Shown: positions 1 to 7,902 of the stretch, in pieces
Numbering within the stretch: position 1 is the stretch's first letter
Layout of the letters: each line of letters opens with the position of its first letter
From: an uncultured Prevotellaceae bacterium
Lineage (GTDB): Bacteria > Bacteroidota > Bacteroidia > Bacteroidales > Bacteroidaceae
Length of the DNA stretch: 39,523 bases
Reading direction: 5' to 3'
Assembly (NCBI GenBank): GCA_900316475.1
Contig: ONDA01000031.1
Span: forward strand, 1-39,523
The notes under the pieces: model-generated
Database searches by the model: none
What the model was told of the DNA's origin: nothing
Seen by the model: only the letters and a program-made list of their open reading frames with translations
Translations under genes and position numbers: made by a program

Positions 1-1
1 C

Positions 2-2515
2 ACCGTGGCCTACGAGAACAATGTGAACGCCGGCACAGGTAAGGCTACCGTGACCGGTAAGGGTAACTACAGCGGCACCAAGGAGGCCACCTTCACCATA
101 ACGAAGGCCGACGCCACCGTGACCGCTCCGACCGCGAAGACAGGACTCGTCTTTAACGCCACGGCCCAGACCCTCATCGAGGCTGGCAGCGCCGATGGCG
201 GACAGATGCAGTACTCGACCGACGGCACCAACTACAGCGAGAGCGTTCCCGCGAAGACCGATGCCGGAACGTACACCGTATATTATAAGGTAACGGGCGA
301 CGCCAACCATAACGACGTGGCTGCCGCATCCGTCAATGTGACCATCGCCAAGACTGCGCTGACCAGCGTGACGCTGAGCCAGACCAACCTCGTCTATAAC
401 AAGACGGAGCAGACGGTGAGCGCCGTGAGCGTGAAGGCCGGCGACCTGACCGTGGCCGCTGCCGACTACGACGTGACGGGCAACAAGCAGACCGCCGCAG
501 GCACCTACACCGCTACCGTGACCGCCAAGGCCGAGAGCAACTTCACGGGCGAGGCCACGGCACAGTGGACCATCGCTGCCGCTGACGCTGCCACCTCGTT
601 CACGCTGACGCTCAATCCTGAGACGTTTATCTACGACGGAACGGAGAAGAAACCTGCCGTAACCGTGAAAGATGGCGAGACCGTCTTGGTGGAGAACACT
701 GACTACACCGTGGCCTATACGGACAACACGAATGTTGGCACCGCCACCGTGACCGTGACAGGTAAGGGTAACTATACAGGCACAAAGACCGCCACCTTCA
801 CCATCACGAAGACTGCCGCCGTGGTGACCACCGCCCCCGAGGGCGTGGCCGACCTCTACTACAACGGCGAGGCACAGACGCTCGTCAGCGCCGGTGCTGC
901 TGAGGGCGGACAGATGCAGTACTCGCTCGACGGCACCACCTGGCAGACCACTCTGCCGACGGCTGTCAATGCCGGTGCCTACACCGTCTATTACAAGGCC
1001 GTTGGCGACGCCAACCACAGCGACTCAGAGCCTGCCGCCGTGAGCGTGGCCATCTACAAGGCTCCTCTGACGGAGATGACGCTGGCCCAGACCACGCTGA
1101 CCTACAACGGCACCGAACAGAGCGTGGCCGTGAGCAGCGTGAAGGCCGAGAACCTTGACGTGACCGCAACCGACTACACCGTGAGCGGCAACAAGGCTAC
1201 GGTCGTCGGCACGTACACCGTGACCGTGACCGCCAACGAGGACGGCAACTTCACCGGTCAGGTGCAGGCGCAGTTCACCATCGTTCCCGCCGGTGCGGAG
1301 GCTAAGTTCACCGTAGAACTGGAGTACACCACCGTCGAGTATGACGGCACAGCGAAAGAGCCTGCTGTTACCGTGAAGGACGGCACAACTGTCCTGACCA
1401 AGGACGTGGACTACACCGTGGCTTACGAGAACAACGTGAACGCCGGAACGGCTACTGTTGTCGTGACAGGTATGAACAACTACAGCGGCACGAAGACCGC
1501 CACCTTCACCATCACTCGCACCGTCTTCGCCATCGAGGCTGAGGATGCCGAGAATGGAACGGACGTGGCTGGTGTGACCGTGGACGTGACCATCCTGGAC
1601 GAGACGGCCAAGACGCTGCGCATTGACGACCTGAACGTGCCTGCCGCTGCTGCCGGTGAGGACCTGGCCATCTACATCCCCGCCACACTGGGCGGCTACG
1701 AGGTGACCGAGATTGCCGACGGCGCCATCACGGAGACCAATGTGACAGACATCTACCTGCCCGACACGGAGAAACCTATCGAGATTGAGGCAGGCGCATT
1801 CCCCTCACTGGCTACCATCCACACCACACTGGCTCTGCTCGACAATTATGCACTGATGACCGCACTGCAGCAGAACTATCAGGCAGCTAAGGTGATGACC
1901 ACCGTGACACCTGTGAACAAGTTGTGGACACTGGGTATCGGTTGCGATGTGATTCTGCCTGAGGCACTGACAGCATACACTGTAAGCGTAAGGAACGATA
2001 AGGAGGTAAGCATGAACATTATCAGCGAAGCCGACCTGACTATCGACCAGGAGCGTGTGCTGAAGGGCAACAACGGCGTACTGCTGCTCGGCGAGCCAGG
2101 TGCAAGCTACGACCTAGTGGCCTACAGCGGTCGCATCAGTAGCGGAACTGCCATTGCTACAACCGACAACAAGGACTACGGCACCGACAACCTGCTGGAG
2201 CCCGTGGTGGAGAAGATGCACTACAATGCTGACGACAGTTACTTCGTGATGAAGAACAACGAGTTCCACGCCATCAAGGCTGAGGGCAACGAGGTGAAGG
2301 TGCCTGCCGGCAAGGCCGTGCTGCACCTGACCAGTGGCCAAGCCGGCGCCCGCGCTGCGGTGCTGGGTGTCGTGGAGGGAACGACGGGAATCGGTTCGGT
2401 AGGTTGCGACACTGTCGCAACAGACGAAACCATCTTCGACCTGAGCGGCCGCAAGGTGGCTCAGCCGGTGAAAGGACTGTATATTATAAATGGTAAAAAG
2501 GTCGTTGTGAAATGA
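2..2515 (+). CDS. MBG-repeat / BspA-like surface protein, 5' partial
   Basis: The reading frame is open at the left edge, so the N-terminus and signal peptide lie outside the window. The visible 837 residues start in the middle of a repeat. Residues about 1-510 are beta-rich MBG/Ig-like modules: an A-B-C set of three subdomains of roughly 80 residues each occurs twice (A starts near 37 and again near 277), preceded by the end of another set. Hallmarks are repeated YDGT-x-K-x-PAVTVKDG and DYTVAYxxNxNxGTATV segments. Residues about 560-610 resemble one BspA-type leucine-rich repeat (YEVTEIADGAI). The last ~30 residues (FDLSGRKV, GLYIINGKKVVVK) match the C-terminal ending common in Prevotella secreted proteins and resemble a type IX sorting tail. 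I infer an exported, surface-attached adhesin-like protein. Its stop overlaps the next start (ATGA), so the genes are probably co-translated. Confidence 0.85.
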   Translation, partial: TVAYENNVNAGTGKATVTGKGNYSGTKEATFTITKADATVTAPTAKTGLVFNATAQTLIEAGSADGGQMQYSTDGTNYSESVPAKTDAGTYTVYYKVTGDANHNDVAAASVNVTIAKTALTSVTLSQTNLVYNKTEQTVSAVSVKAGDLTVAAADYDVTGNKQTAAGTYTATVTAKAESNFTGEATAQWTIAAADAATSFTLTLNPETFIYDGTEKKPAVTVKDGETVLVENTDYTVAYTDNTNVGTATVTVTGKGNYTGTKTATFTITKTAAVVTTAPEGVADLYYNGEAQTLVSAGAAEGGQMQYSLDGTTWQTTLPTAVNAGAYTVYYKAVGDANHSDSEPAAVSVAIYKAPLTEMTLAQTTLTYNGTEQSVAVSSVKAENLDVTATDYTVSGNKATVVGTYTVTVTANEDGNFTGQVQAQFTIVPAGAEAKFTVELEYTTVEYDGTAKEPAVTVKDGTTVLTKDVDYTVAYENNVNAGTATVVVTGMNNYSGTKTATFTITRTVFAIEAEDAENGTDVAGVTVDVTILDETAKTLRIDDLNVPAAAAGEDLAIYIPATLGGYEVTEIADGAITETNVTDIYLPDTEKPIEIEAGAFPSLATIHTTLALLDNYALMTALQQNYQAAKVMTTVTPVNKLWTLGIGCDVILPEALTAYTVSVRNDKEVSMNIISEADLTIDQERVLKGNNGVLLLGEPGASYDLVAYSGRISSGTAIATTDNKDYGTDNLLEPVVEKMHYNADDSYFVMKNNEFHAIKAEGNEVKVPAGKAVLHLTSGQAGARAAVLGVVEGTTGIGSVGCDTVATDETIFDLSGRKVAQPVKGLYIINGKKVVVK

Positions 2516-3669
2516 AAAGAATAAGATTCATATCTATGCTGACGCTGGCGCTGGCCCTCATGGGGGCTGCGCCGGCACAGGCACAGCAGCAGGAGCAGAA
2601 GGCGTTCAAGGCCCACTGGTATGTGCAGCCACAGGCTGGCATCAGTTGGACTCCGGGCGAGGCCTCGCTGGGCAAGTTGCTGTCGCCTGCTGCCCAGCTG
2701 AGCGTGGGACGTCAGTTCTCGCCGGTGTTCGGTCTGCGCCTTGGTGCGTCGGGCTGGCAGGGCAGGAACTGGCAGGTGACGCCCGCTGAGGAATACAAGT
2801 GGAAGCATGTGCAGGCCAGCTTGGACGCTACGCTGTCGCTTAGCAATGCCTTCGGCGGCTACAATCCCAGCCGCCGGTGGAACGCCTACGCCTTCCTGGG
2901 CGGAGGACTGAACATTGCCTTCGACAACGACGACGCGAACCGACTGGCAGCCGGCCACCCCGTGGAATTTTCGAAGGTGTGGGACGGCACCTGCTACAGT
3001 CCCGCCGTGCGCGGAGGCCTGGGTGTGGAGTACGCCCTCTCGGAGCGCGTGGCACTCGGTCTGGAGGCCAACGTGAACATGCTGCCCGACAAGTGGAACT
3101 CGAAGCGCGGCACCGATGCCGACTGGCAGAACCACCTGCTCTTGGGCGTGAAGATTGCCCTGGGCAAGACCACGCAGCGCACCATCGCCACCGAGGAGCC
3201 TGTCAGACCCGCCATCGAGGAGAAGCCTGTGGTGGAGGAGCCGAAGCCCGTGGTGGAAGAGCAGCCCATCGTGAGCCAGCCCGTAGAGAAGACCCCGACG
3301 ACAGCTGCCGTGGCCGAAGAGAAGGCCCCCGTCGTGGAACAGCCTGTCGCAGAGAAGAAGGACGAGGTGAAAATCTACTTCGCCTTCAACTCCTCGCGCA
3401 TCTCGAAGCAGGAGGCCGCCAAGTTGCGCCAAGTGGCCAACTACATGCGCAGTCACCGCGACATGCGGCTGACCATTGAGGGCTATGCCAGTCCGGAAGG
3501 TCGCCGCAGCTACAACAAAGCCCTCTCGGGCTGGCGGGCAGAGGCCGTGAAGCAGTGCCTCGTCAGCTATGGCGTGGCTGCCGCCCGCATCAAGACAGAA
3601 GCCAAGGGCGAGGTGCAACTGGGCGATGCTAAGGAAAGTCGTTCAGCAATATGTATAACAATAGAATAA
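2512..3669 (+). CDS. OmpA-family outer membrane protein
   Basis: This 385-residue protein has a signal peptide (cleavage expected after AQA, about residue 24). A beta-strand-rich region follows (about 25-225) that looks like an eight-stranded outer-membrane barrel. Residues about 226-283 form a Pro/Glu/Val-rich linker with repeats of the type EEKPVVEEPKPVVEE. The C-terminus (about 284-385) is an OmpA-like peptidoglycan-binding domain: VKIYFAFNSSRIS, LTIEGYASPEG and LSGWRAEAV are visible, the last containing the conserved Arg. Members of this family anchor the outer membrane to the wall. The gene overlaps its upstream neighbour by 4 bp (ATGA) and is 9 bp from the next gene, so the three form one operon. 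The extreme C-terminus is a little shorter than in classical OmpA domains but keeps a final beta strand (SAICITIE). Confidence 0.88.
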   Translation: MKRIRFISMLTLALALMGAAPAQAQQQEQKAFKAHWYVQPQAGISWTPGEASLGKLLSPAAQLSVGRQFSPVFGLRLGASGWQGRNWQVTPAEEYKWKHVQASLDATLSLSNAFGGYNPSRRWNAYAFLGGGLNIAFDNDDANRLAAGHPVEFSKVWDGTCYSPAVRGGLGVEYALSERVALGLEANVNMLPDKWNSKRGTDADWQNHLLLGVKIALGKTTQRTIATEEPVRPAIEEKPVVEEPKPVVEEQPIVSQPVEKTPTTAAVAEEKAPVVEQPVAEKKDEVKIYFAFNSSRISKQEAAKLRQVANYMRSHRDMRLTIEGYASPEGRRSYNKALSGWRAEAVKQCLVSYGVAAARIKTEAKGEVQLGDAKESRSAICITIE

Positions 3670-3678
3670 TAAGACGGT

Positions 3679-5031
3679 ATGAATAAAAAAGTAATCATTA
3701 AATGGATGGTACTGCCGCTGGCTTTCGCTGCCGTGGCATGTACCGATTACCAGAGCAGCATCGACGAGCTGAGCCAGCGCGTGGACGGTATCGACCAGCG
3801 CGTGACAGCACTGGAGGGTCTGAACGACGACATCGAGGCCATCAAGGAAATCGTGGATGCTCAGAAGCAGGCCGGCTACATCACCGCAGTGACCGAGACC
3901 GCCGACGGCTACCAGTTCACGATGTCGAACGGAAAAGTCATCAACGTGCGTAACGGCAGAGACGGTAGGGACGGAACGAATGGCACGAATGGTCAGGACG
4001 GCCACACGCCCGTCATCGGAGTCACTCAGGACACTGACGGCAACTGGTACTGGACCGTGGACGGCGAGTTCCTGCTCGACGGCTCCGGCAACAAGGTTCG
4101 CGCCAACGGCATCGATGGCAAGAATGGTCTAGATGGTGTTACGCCGCAGATTCGCGTCAACTCCACCACAGGCCTGTGGGAAGTGAGCTACGACAACGGC
4201 ACCACCTGGACATCACTCGGCGTGAAGGCGCAGGGCGACAAGGGCGATGCCTTCTTCCAGAACGTCGTTGTGGGCGAGGCCGAAGTGACCTTCACGCTGG
4301 CCGACGGCACCACCACCTTCACGCTGCCCCTGATGGACACATTCAAGAAGGTACGCGACCGCGTGCAGAGCATCGTCTTCATCCCCGAGAACCTTGACGG
4401 CATGATGACCCTGCAGAACGGCGTGCAGACCACGGTGCGCTACCGCGTGATGCCCGAGGCCGTGGCTACGGCCCTCGCCACGAGTTATGCCAGCACCCTC
4501 TCGTTCATCGGTGAGGAGGTGGCTGTGACGCGCGGCATTGCATCGGCAGACATCACCATCAACAACGTTGTCAACGAGGGCAATGGCCGACTGGCACTCA
4601 CCGTCACCCCAAGCGGCATGACCACCGGTCAGGGCTACGCCTTTGCACTGGTGATGAACGACGGCACGTCGATGTACAGCACTTCCTACACCTCGGTGTT
4701 CTATGCCATTCCGCCTGTGGCTATCGGCATCGCTGCCGACGGCATCCTGGCTGGCAAGGGCAACGTGAACGTGGGCAGCACAGTGCGCCTGATAGCCCTG
4801 CTCGTACCGACGGACACAAACTTGAAGGGCGTGCAGTGGACATCGTCGGACGAGACCGTCGCCACGGTCGATGCCAACGGTCTGGTAACGGCCCATGGCA
4901 ACGGAACGGCCACCATCACCGTGACCTCTACCGCTGACCAGACGGTCAGCAAGAGCATCGCCATCACCGTGAGCGATGGCGTCATCACGCTGAACACCGA
5001 CGATCTCGTGTCGCAGAGCAGTGCGGAATAA
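3679..5031 (+). CDS. DUF4988 / Big2-domain surface lipoprotein
   Basis: This 450-residue lipoprotein has a lipobox ending at Cys21 (FAAVAC). Residues about 24-60 form a heptad-like coiled coil (IDELSQRVDGIDQRVTALEG). The N-terminal half matches the DUF4988 type of domain that is also found at the N-terminus of Bacteroidales polysaccharide lyase PL29: a GRDGRDGTNGTNGQDG turn-rich stretch near 93-108, and GIDGKNGLDGVTP near 144. Residues about 350-433 are a Big2 Ig-like domain (VQWTSSDETVATVDANGLV, GTATITVTS). I see no catalytic domain, so a structural or glycan-binding surface role is inferred. It is the third gene of the block that begins with the MBG protein. The protein ends soon after the Big2 domain, while a truncated gene downstream begins inside another Big2 domain. 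Confidence 0.85.
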   Translation: MNKKVIIKWMVLPLAFAAVACTDYQSSIDELSQRVDGIDQRVTALEGLNDDIEAIKEIVDAQKQAGYITAVTETADGYQFTMSNGKVINVRNGRDGRDGTNGTNGQDGHTPVIGVTQDTDGNWYWTVDGEFLLDGSGNKVRANGIDGKNGLDGVTPQIRVNSTTGLWEVSYDNGTTWTSLGVKAQGDKGDAFFQNVVVGEAEVTFTLADGTTTFTLPLMDTFKKVRDRVQSIVFIPENLDGMMTLQNGVQTTVRYRVMPEAVATALATSYASTLSFIGEEVAVTRGIASADITINNVVNEGNGRLALTVTPSGMTTGQGYAFALVMNDGTSMYSTSYTSVFYAIPPVAIGIAADGILAGKGNVNVGSTVRLIALLVPTDTNLKGVQWTSSDETVATVDANGLVTAHGNGTATITVTSTADQTVSKSIAITVSDGVITLNTDDLVSQSSAE

Positions 5032-5188
5032 TACTCTCAGTAGGTATTGACCTAAGGTATTAGGTAAGTTTTTTTAGGATAAACACAGTGGGCCTCCTCG
5101 TCAGCATGTCTGGCGGAGAGGCTTTCTTACTCAGTGCAAAGATATAAATAAAAAGCAGAACCATCAAACATTTAAAAAAAGATACAGG

Positions 5189-5220
5189 TTGTCTTGTTTT
5201 GTGGCTTAAAAACAAGACAA
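5189..5220. repeat. Perfect 12-bp inverted repeat (hairpin)
   Basis: TTGTCTTGTTTT (5189-5200) is followed after the 8-nt loop GTGGCTTA by its exact complement AAAACAAGACAA (5209-5220). No T-run follows on the plus strand. On the minus strand a T7 run occurs about 12 nt after the stem, so it could be a second, weaker minus-strand terminator or an end of a small mobile element. Confidence 0.6.
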
Positions 5221-5245
5221 ATTCTAAGTACGGGGCATAAGTAAC

Positions 5246-5282
5246 AAAAAAAAGAGCGCAACTCTCGAATGGAATTGCGCTC
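5246..5282 (-). terminator. Rho-independent terminator, minus strand
   Basis: GAGCGCAA (5254-5261) pairs perfectly with TTGCGCTC (5275-5282). Read on the minus strand, the stem is followed directly by eight T (A8 at 5246-5253). It would end transcription coming from the right on the minus strand, but the present right-hand neighbour is a plus-strand gene fragment. Confidence 0.7.
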
Positions 5283-6243
5283 AAAGTATAATATAGAGTT
5301 TTGCGGTGTGCTCACCCCGCTGAAAAACGGCACCGTGACCATCACCTGCCAGAACCAGAGCGGCGACTGCGACGTGGTGACGACAACGACTGAGATTGTT
5401 CTGCCAGAAGAGACGATCTACGGCAACAACAACGCGGCATCTATCGACCTGACAGCGTTTAATGAGGCGCTCGCCGGAGAAGCCGAGGCCGACCAGGTAA
5501 GCATCAGCTACAAGGGCACGCTGCTCAACGGTGGTGCTGCCTACGGTCCGGTAGCCACAGTGCCGACGCTGCCCGGCGACTATACGGTGACCGTCACCGT
5601 CAGTGCCGGTGGCAATCAGTATCAGGTCAGCAGCCAGTTCACCATTGAACAGAAGAAGGTGGTGGGTATGATGATTGTACCCATTGGCAACTGCGTCTAC
5701 AATGGTCAGGAGCAGAAGCCTGCCATCGTCGTGAAAGACGGTGACAAGGTGCTGATTCTGGGTACTGACTATGAGGTGGAGTACGACGACAACCTGAACG
5801 CCGGTCTGGGCATTGTCACCGTTAAGGGTATCGGCAACTACCAGGGGACGGCCATGGCCACCTTCAACATCCTCGACAAGGCGCTGACCAACGACATGAT
5901 ACAAGCCATTGCCGACCAGTCGTACACGGGCAGCGCCATTGAGCCTGCCGTCGTGGTGAAGGACGGCGACAAAGTGCTGGTTGAAGGTCGCGACTACACA
6001 GTGACCTACGAGAACAATGTCGAGGTGGGCACTGCTACCGTCGTGGTGAAGGCCTGGACGAGCGGCAACTACGAAGGCGAGATCAAGGCCACGTTCAACA
6101 TCGTCGGCACGACGGGCATCGGCGCTGTCGGCAGTTCTCCCGCCAACGCCACTGCCAAGCGCTATGACCTCAGCGGCCGCAAGGCTAAAGCCACGAAGCG
6201 GGGCGTCGTCATCATCGACGGCAAAAAGGTCATGATTAAGTAA
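5269..6243 (+). pseudogene. 5'-truncated Big2/MBG surface protein gene
   Basis: The open frame gives 324 residues, but its only early ATG (5269) sits inside the loop of a terminator hairpin, and the first ~12 codons look non-coding. Recognisable protein starts at about 5305 with GVLTPLKNGTVTITC, which is the second half of a Big2 domain, so the first half and any signal peptide are missing. Two MBG modules follow (NGQEQKPAIVVKDGDKV and its repeat about 80 residues later). The protein ends with GTTGIGAVG and a YDLSGRKA...VVIIDGKKVMIK tail, almost the same ending as the partial gene at the left edge. I conclude it is the 3' remnant of a secreted surface protein gene. Without an export signal it is unlikely to work as it stands. 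It could be a silent cassette for recombination with its paralogue, but nothing shows this directly. Confidence 0.7.
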
Positions 6244-6252
6244 GGAAATGAT

Positions 6253-6302
6253 ACAGACCCCACCCCTGACCCCTCCCTTCAAGGGGTGGGAGTGGGGTCT
6301 GT
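6253..6302. terminator. Large GC-rich hairpin after the truncated surface gene
   Basis: ACAGACCCCAC (6253-6263) pairs with GTGGGGTCTGT (6292-6302). Inner stems CCC/GGG and ACCCC/GGGGT (6269-6273 with 6283-6287) extend it to the tip. It starts 9 bp after the stop codon, which suits a transcription end, though only a short AATTTC follows rather than a real T-run. The ACCCCTCCCTT-AAGGGG pattern is typical of a repeat seen between genes in many Bacteroidales. Confidence 0.55.
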
Positions 6303-6466
6303 AATTTCAAAACAAGGAACATCAAATTGAACACCCTGGTTTCGAAATAATAAATAAGCGATTATTTGACAGGGAAGTGGAGGTATATATAATAAGGTGT
6401 GTAGGGTATGAATAAACGGTAAAAAGAGTCAGAGAAAAAGTTTTTTGAAAAAAAACGGTGAAAAGT

Positions 6467-6497
6467 TTTGTCAGTTCCGAAAAAAGCATTACCTTTG
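6467..6497 (+). promoter_or_regulatory. Promoter of the tRNA cluster
   Basis: A TTTG (-33 box, 6467-6470) lies 19 bp before TACCTTTG (-7 box, 6490-6497), a full match to the Bacteroidota primary-sigma consensus. It lies about 40 bp upstream of the first tRNA. No plus-strand promoter was found between the four tRNAs, so they are probably made as one transcript. Confidence 0.8.
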
Positions 6498-6538
6498 CAC
6501 CCGCAATCAAGAGAGATGCTTCTTTTAGAAAGAATTTT

Positions 6539-6611
6539 GCGGAAATAGCTCAGTTGGTAGAGCACAACCTTGCCAAGGTTGGGGTCGCGGGTCCGAGTCC
6601 CGTTTTCCGCT
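6539..6611 (+). tRNA. tRNA-Gly (GCC)
   Basis: 73-nt cloverleaf. The acceptor stem is GCGGAAA/TTTCCGC, the D arm AGCTCAGTTGGTAGAGC, and the anticodon loop TTGCCAA reads GCC. The T arm contains GGGTCCGAGTCCC. CCA is not encoded. It is identical to the fourth tRNA of the cluster. Confidence 0.96.
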
Positions 6612-6661
6612 CAAACATATTGAAACAAAAGAGAGATTTGGCAATTGATGCTTAATCGTAT

Positions 6662-6743
6662 GCCCAGGTGGCGGAATTGGTAGACGCGCACGTTTCAGGT
6701 GCGTGTGCCGCGAGGCGTGCAGGTTCGAGTCCTGTTCTGGGCA
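6662..6743 (+). tRNA. tRNA-Leu (CAG)
   Basis: 82-nt class II tRNA with acceptor GCCCAGG/TTCTGGGC (with wobble), D arm GTGGCGGAATTGGTAGAC, anticodon CAG in the stem-loop CACGT-TTCAGGT-GCGTG, a short variable arm and T arm AGGTTCGAGTCCT. CCA is not encoded. Confidence 0.95.
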
Positions 6744-6773
6744 CTCTTTTTTTCAACATGTCGTTTGCATGTT

Positions 6774-6857
6774 GGAGAGGTGGCGGAATTGGTAGACGCG
6801 CTACTTTGAGGGGGTAGTGTCAATTGCGACGTGGGAGTTCGAGTCTCCTCCTCTTCA
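6774..6857 (+). tRNA. tRNA-Leu (GAG)
   Basis: 84-nt class II tRNA with acceptor GGAGAGG/CCTCTTC (one G-U pair), a D arm like that of the preceding tRNA-Leu, anticodon GAG between CTACT and GGTAG, a variable arm near TGTCAATTGCGACG and a T arm with GAGTTCGAGTCTC. CCA is not encoded. Confidence 0.94.
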
Positions 6858-6874
6858 CATCTTTTTTGTTTAAT

Positions 6875-6947
6875 GCGGAAATAGCTCAGTTGGTAGAGCA
6901 CAACCTTGCCAAGGTTGGGGTCGCGGGTCCGAGTCCCGTTTTCCGCT
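6875..6947 (+). tRNA. tRNA-Gly (GCC), second copy
   Basis: This 73-nt sequence is identical to the tRNA at the start of the cluster and has anticodon GCC. The cluster is thus Gly-Leu-Leu-Gly, with the two identical copies flanking the Leu genes. This is a good target for homologous recombination that would delete the middle pair. Confidence 0.96.
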
Positions 6948-7003
6948 CTTCTACCACCAATAATCTTTTAAATTAATCAAGACTAGAAAAACAAATTCTT
7001 ATA

Positions 7004-7549
7004 ATGAATTTATATTTAAGATATTTTGACAGAGAAACTCTTGTTACAAGTGTTGAGGATGCATTGAATTTCTTGGCAAACATTGGAGAAATTGGTATGA
7101 ATGCTGCACTTGAAAATGATATTCGTGATTATGTTTCGAGTGACGTTTTCTATCCCAAGCGCTATAAGATACGTCCACGCGTTTATTTTATCATTATCAA
7201 AACTGATGCAGCCACCATGCAGGATTTCAAGGAGAAGAAGGCCGTCCATCTGGGTGCGTCGGCATCTGGCCACGACCGTAATGTATCACCCGTGATTGCT
7301 AAACTCAATGAAGAGAAGTATGGATGGTATGAAGGTGCTATTGACTTCAAGCGTGTGCTGTTAGTGCCAGGAACGGGAAAGTTCCAGTATCGCGATACCC
7401 GTTTCGTAGCGCGTGTCAAGGCAGAGTCGGGTATCGATTGCTATAACCGTATTGTGGAACACTTGCAGGAGCGCGTGGACGCCCGTAGTCAATTTCCATC
7501 GGCAAAAGGTAAGAATTTTAAGTTCCGTTATTTAGGTCTGGCCAAATAG
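7004..7549 (+). CDS. Conserved hypothetical protein upstream of ssb
   Basis: This is a soluble protein of 181 residues with no signal peptide or membrane segment. I do not recognise a named domain. It is mixed alpha/beta: an N-terminal helical part (YFDRETLVTSVEDALNFLA) followed by strands (RPRVYFIIIKT, RVLLVPGTGKF) and a basic C-terminus (KGKNFKFRYLGLAK). The first ~180 bp are more AT-rich than the rest, and the start at 7004 is the only reasonable one. The stop is 8 bp from ssb, so it is probably the first gene of an ssb-gldE operon. A role linked to nucleic acids would be a guess based on position and the basic tail. Confidence 0.8.
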   Translation: MNLYLRYFDRETLVTSVEDALNFLANIGEIGMNAALENDIRDYVSSDVFYPKRYKIRPRVYFIIIKTDAATMQDFKEKKAVHLGASASGHDRNVSPVIAKLNEEKYGWYEGAIDFKRVLLVPGTGKFQYRDTRFVARVKAESGIDCYNRIVEHLQERVDARSQFPSAKGKNFKFRYLGLAK

Positions 7550-7557
7550 TTTTCTCT

Positions 7558-7899
7558 ATGAATAAAGTGATGTTGATTGGCAATGTTGGGACAGACCCTG
7601 AAGTGCGCTACGTTGATGAAGGCGTGGCTGTTGCGCGTTTCCGTTTCGCAACTACTGAAAAGGGTTATACGTTGCAGAACGGCACGCAGGTTCCCGACCG
7701 TACTGATTGGCATAATGTGTTGCTATGGCGAAAGCTGGCCGAAGTCGTCGAGAAATATGTCCACAAGGGCGACAAACTGTATATTGAAGGTCGTCTGCGG
7801 TATTCCAGCTATGACGACAAGCAAGGTCAGCGTAAGTATGTGACGGAGATTTGGGCCGACAATATGGAGATGCTTTCGCCCAAGGAATCAAAAGAGTAA
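7558..7899 (+). CDS. ssb: Single-stranded DNA-binding protein, short tail-less form
   Basis: This 113-residue protein is an OB-fold SSB: MNKVMLIGNVGTDPEVRY at the N-terminus, VARFRFATTEK, TDWHNVLLW, AEVVEKYVHKGDKLYIEGRL and the last strand EIWADNMEML. It coats single-stranded DNA in replication and repair. Typical bacterial SSBs have a disordered tail ending in an acidic DDDIPF-like tip that recruits partner proteins. Here the protein ends at SPKESKE with neither tail nor tip. The gap to gldE is only 3 bp. The ssb-gldE order is common in Bacteroidota. Confidence 0.93.
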   Translation: MNKVMLIGNVGTDPEVRYVDEGVAVARFRFATTEKGYTLQNGTQVPDRTDWHNVLLWRKLAEVVEKYVHKGDKLYIEGRLRYSSYDDKQGQRKYVTEIWADNMEMLSPKESKE

Positions 7900-7902
7900 G
7901 CA

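Larger units (their letters stand above)
5032..5284. other. AT-rich hairpin-bearing junction between surface-protein genes
   Basis: This non-coding stretch is much more AT-rich than the genes on either side. It contains a perfect 12-bp inverted repeat (5189-5220), a minus-strand intrinsic terminator (5246-5282) and a minus-strand TATCTTTG promoter-like box (plus-strand CAAAGATA at about 5137-5144). A weaker inverted GCCTC...GAGGC pair lies near 5092-5122. The right end abuts a gene that starts in the middle of a domain. This suggests the remains of a rearrangement or of a lost minus-strand gene. No transposase fragment was recognised. Confidence 0.5.

Noticed and set aside
2461-3618. 385-residue minus-strand frame opposite the OmpA gene
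   Set aside because: It is the antisense shadow of the OmpA-family gene; His/Leu/Gly-rich low-complexity product without motifs.
3960-4125. Collagen-like domain
   Set aside because: GRDGRDGTNG stretches are short and non-periodic over distance; they are typical of the DUF4988 domain.
5060-5284. 74-residue minus-strand ORF in the junction
   Set aside because: It overlaps the terminator and the 12-bp hairpin and has no recognisable pattern; non-coding is more likely.
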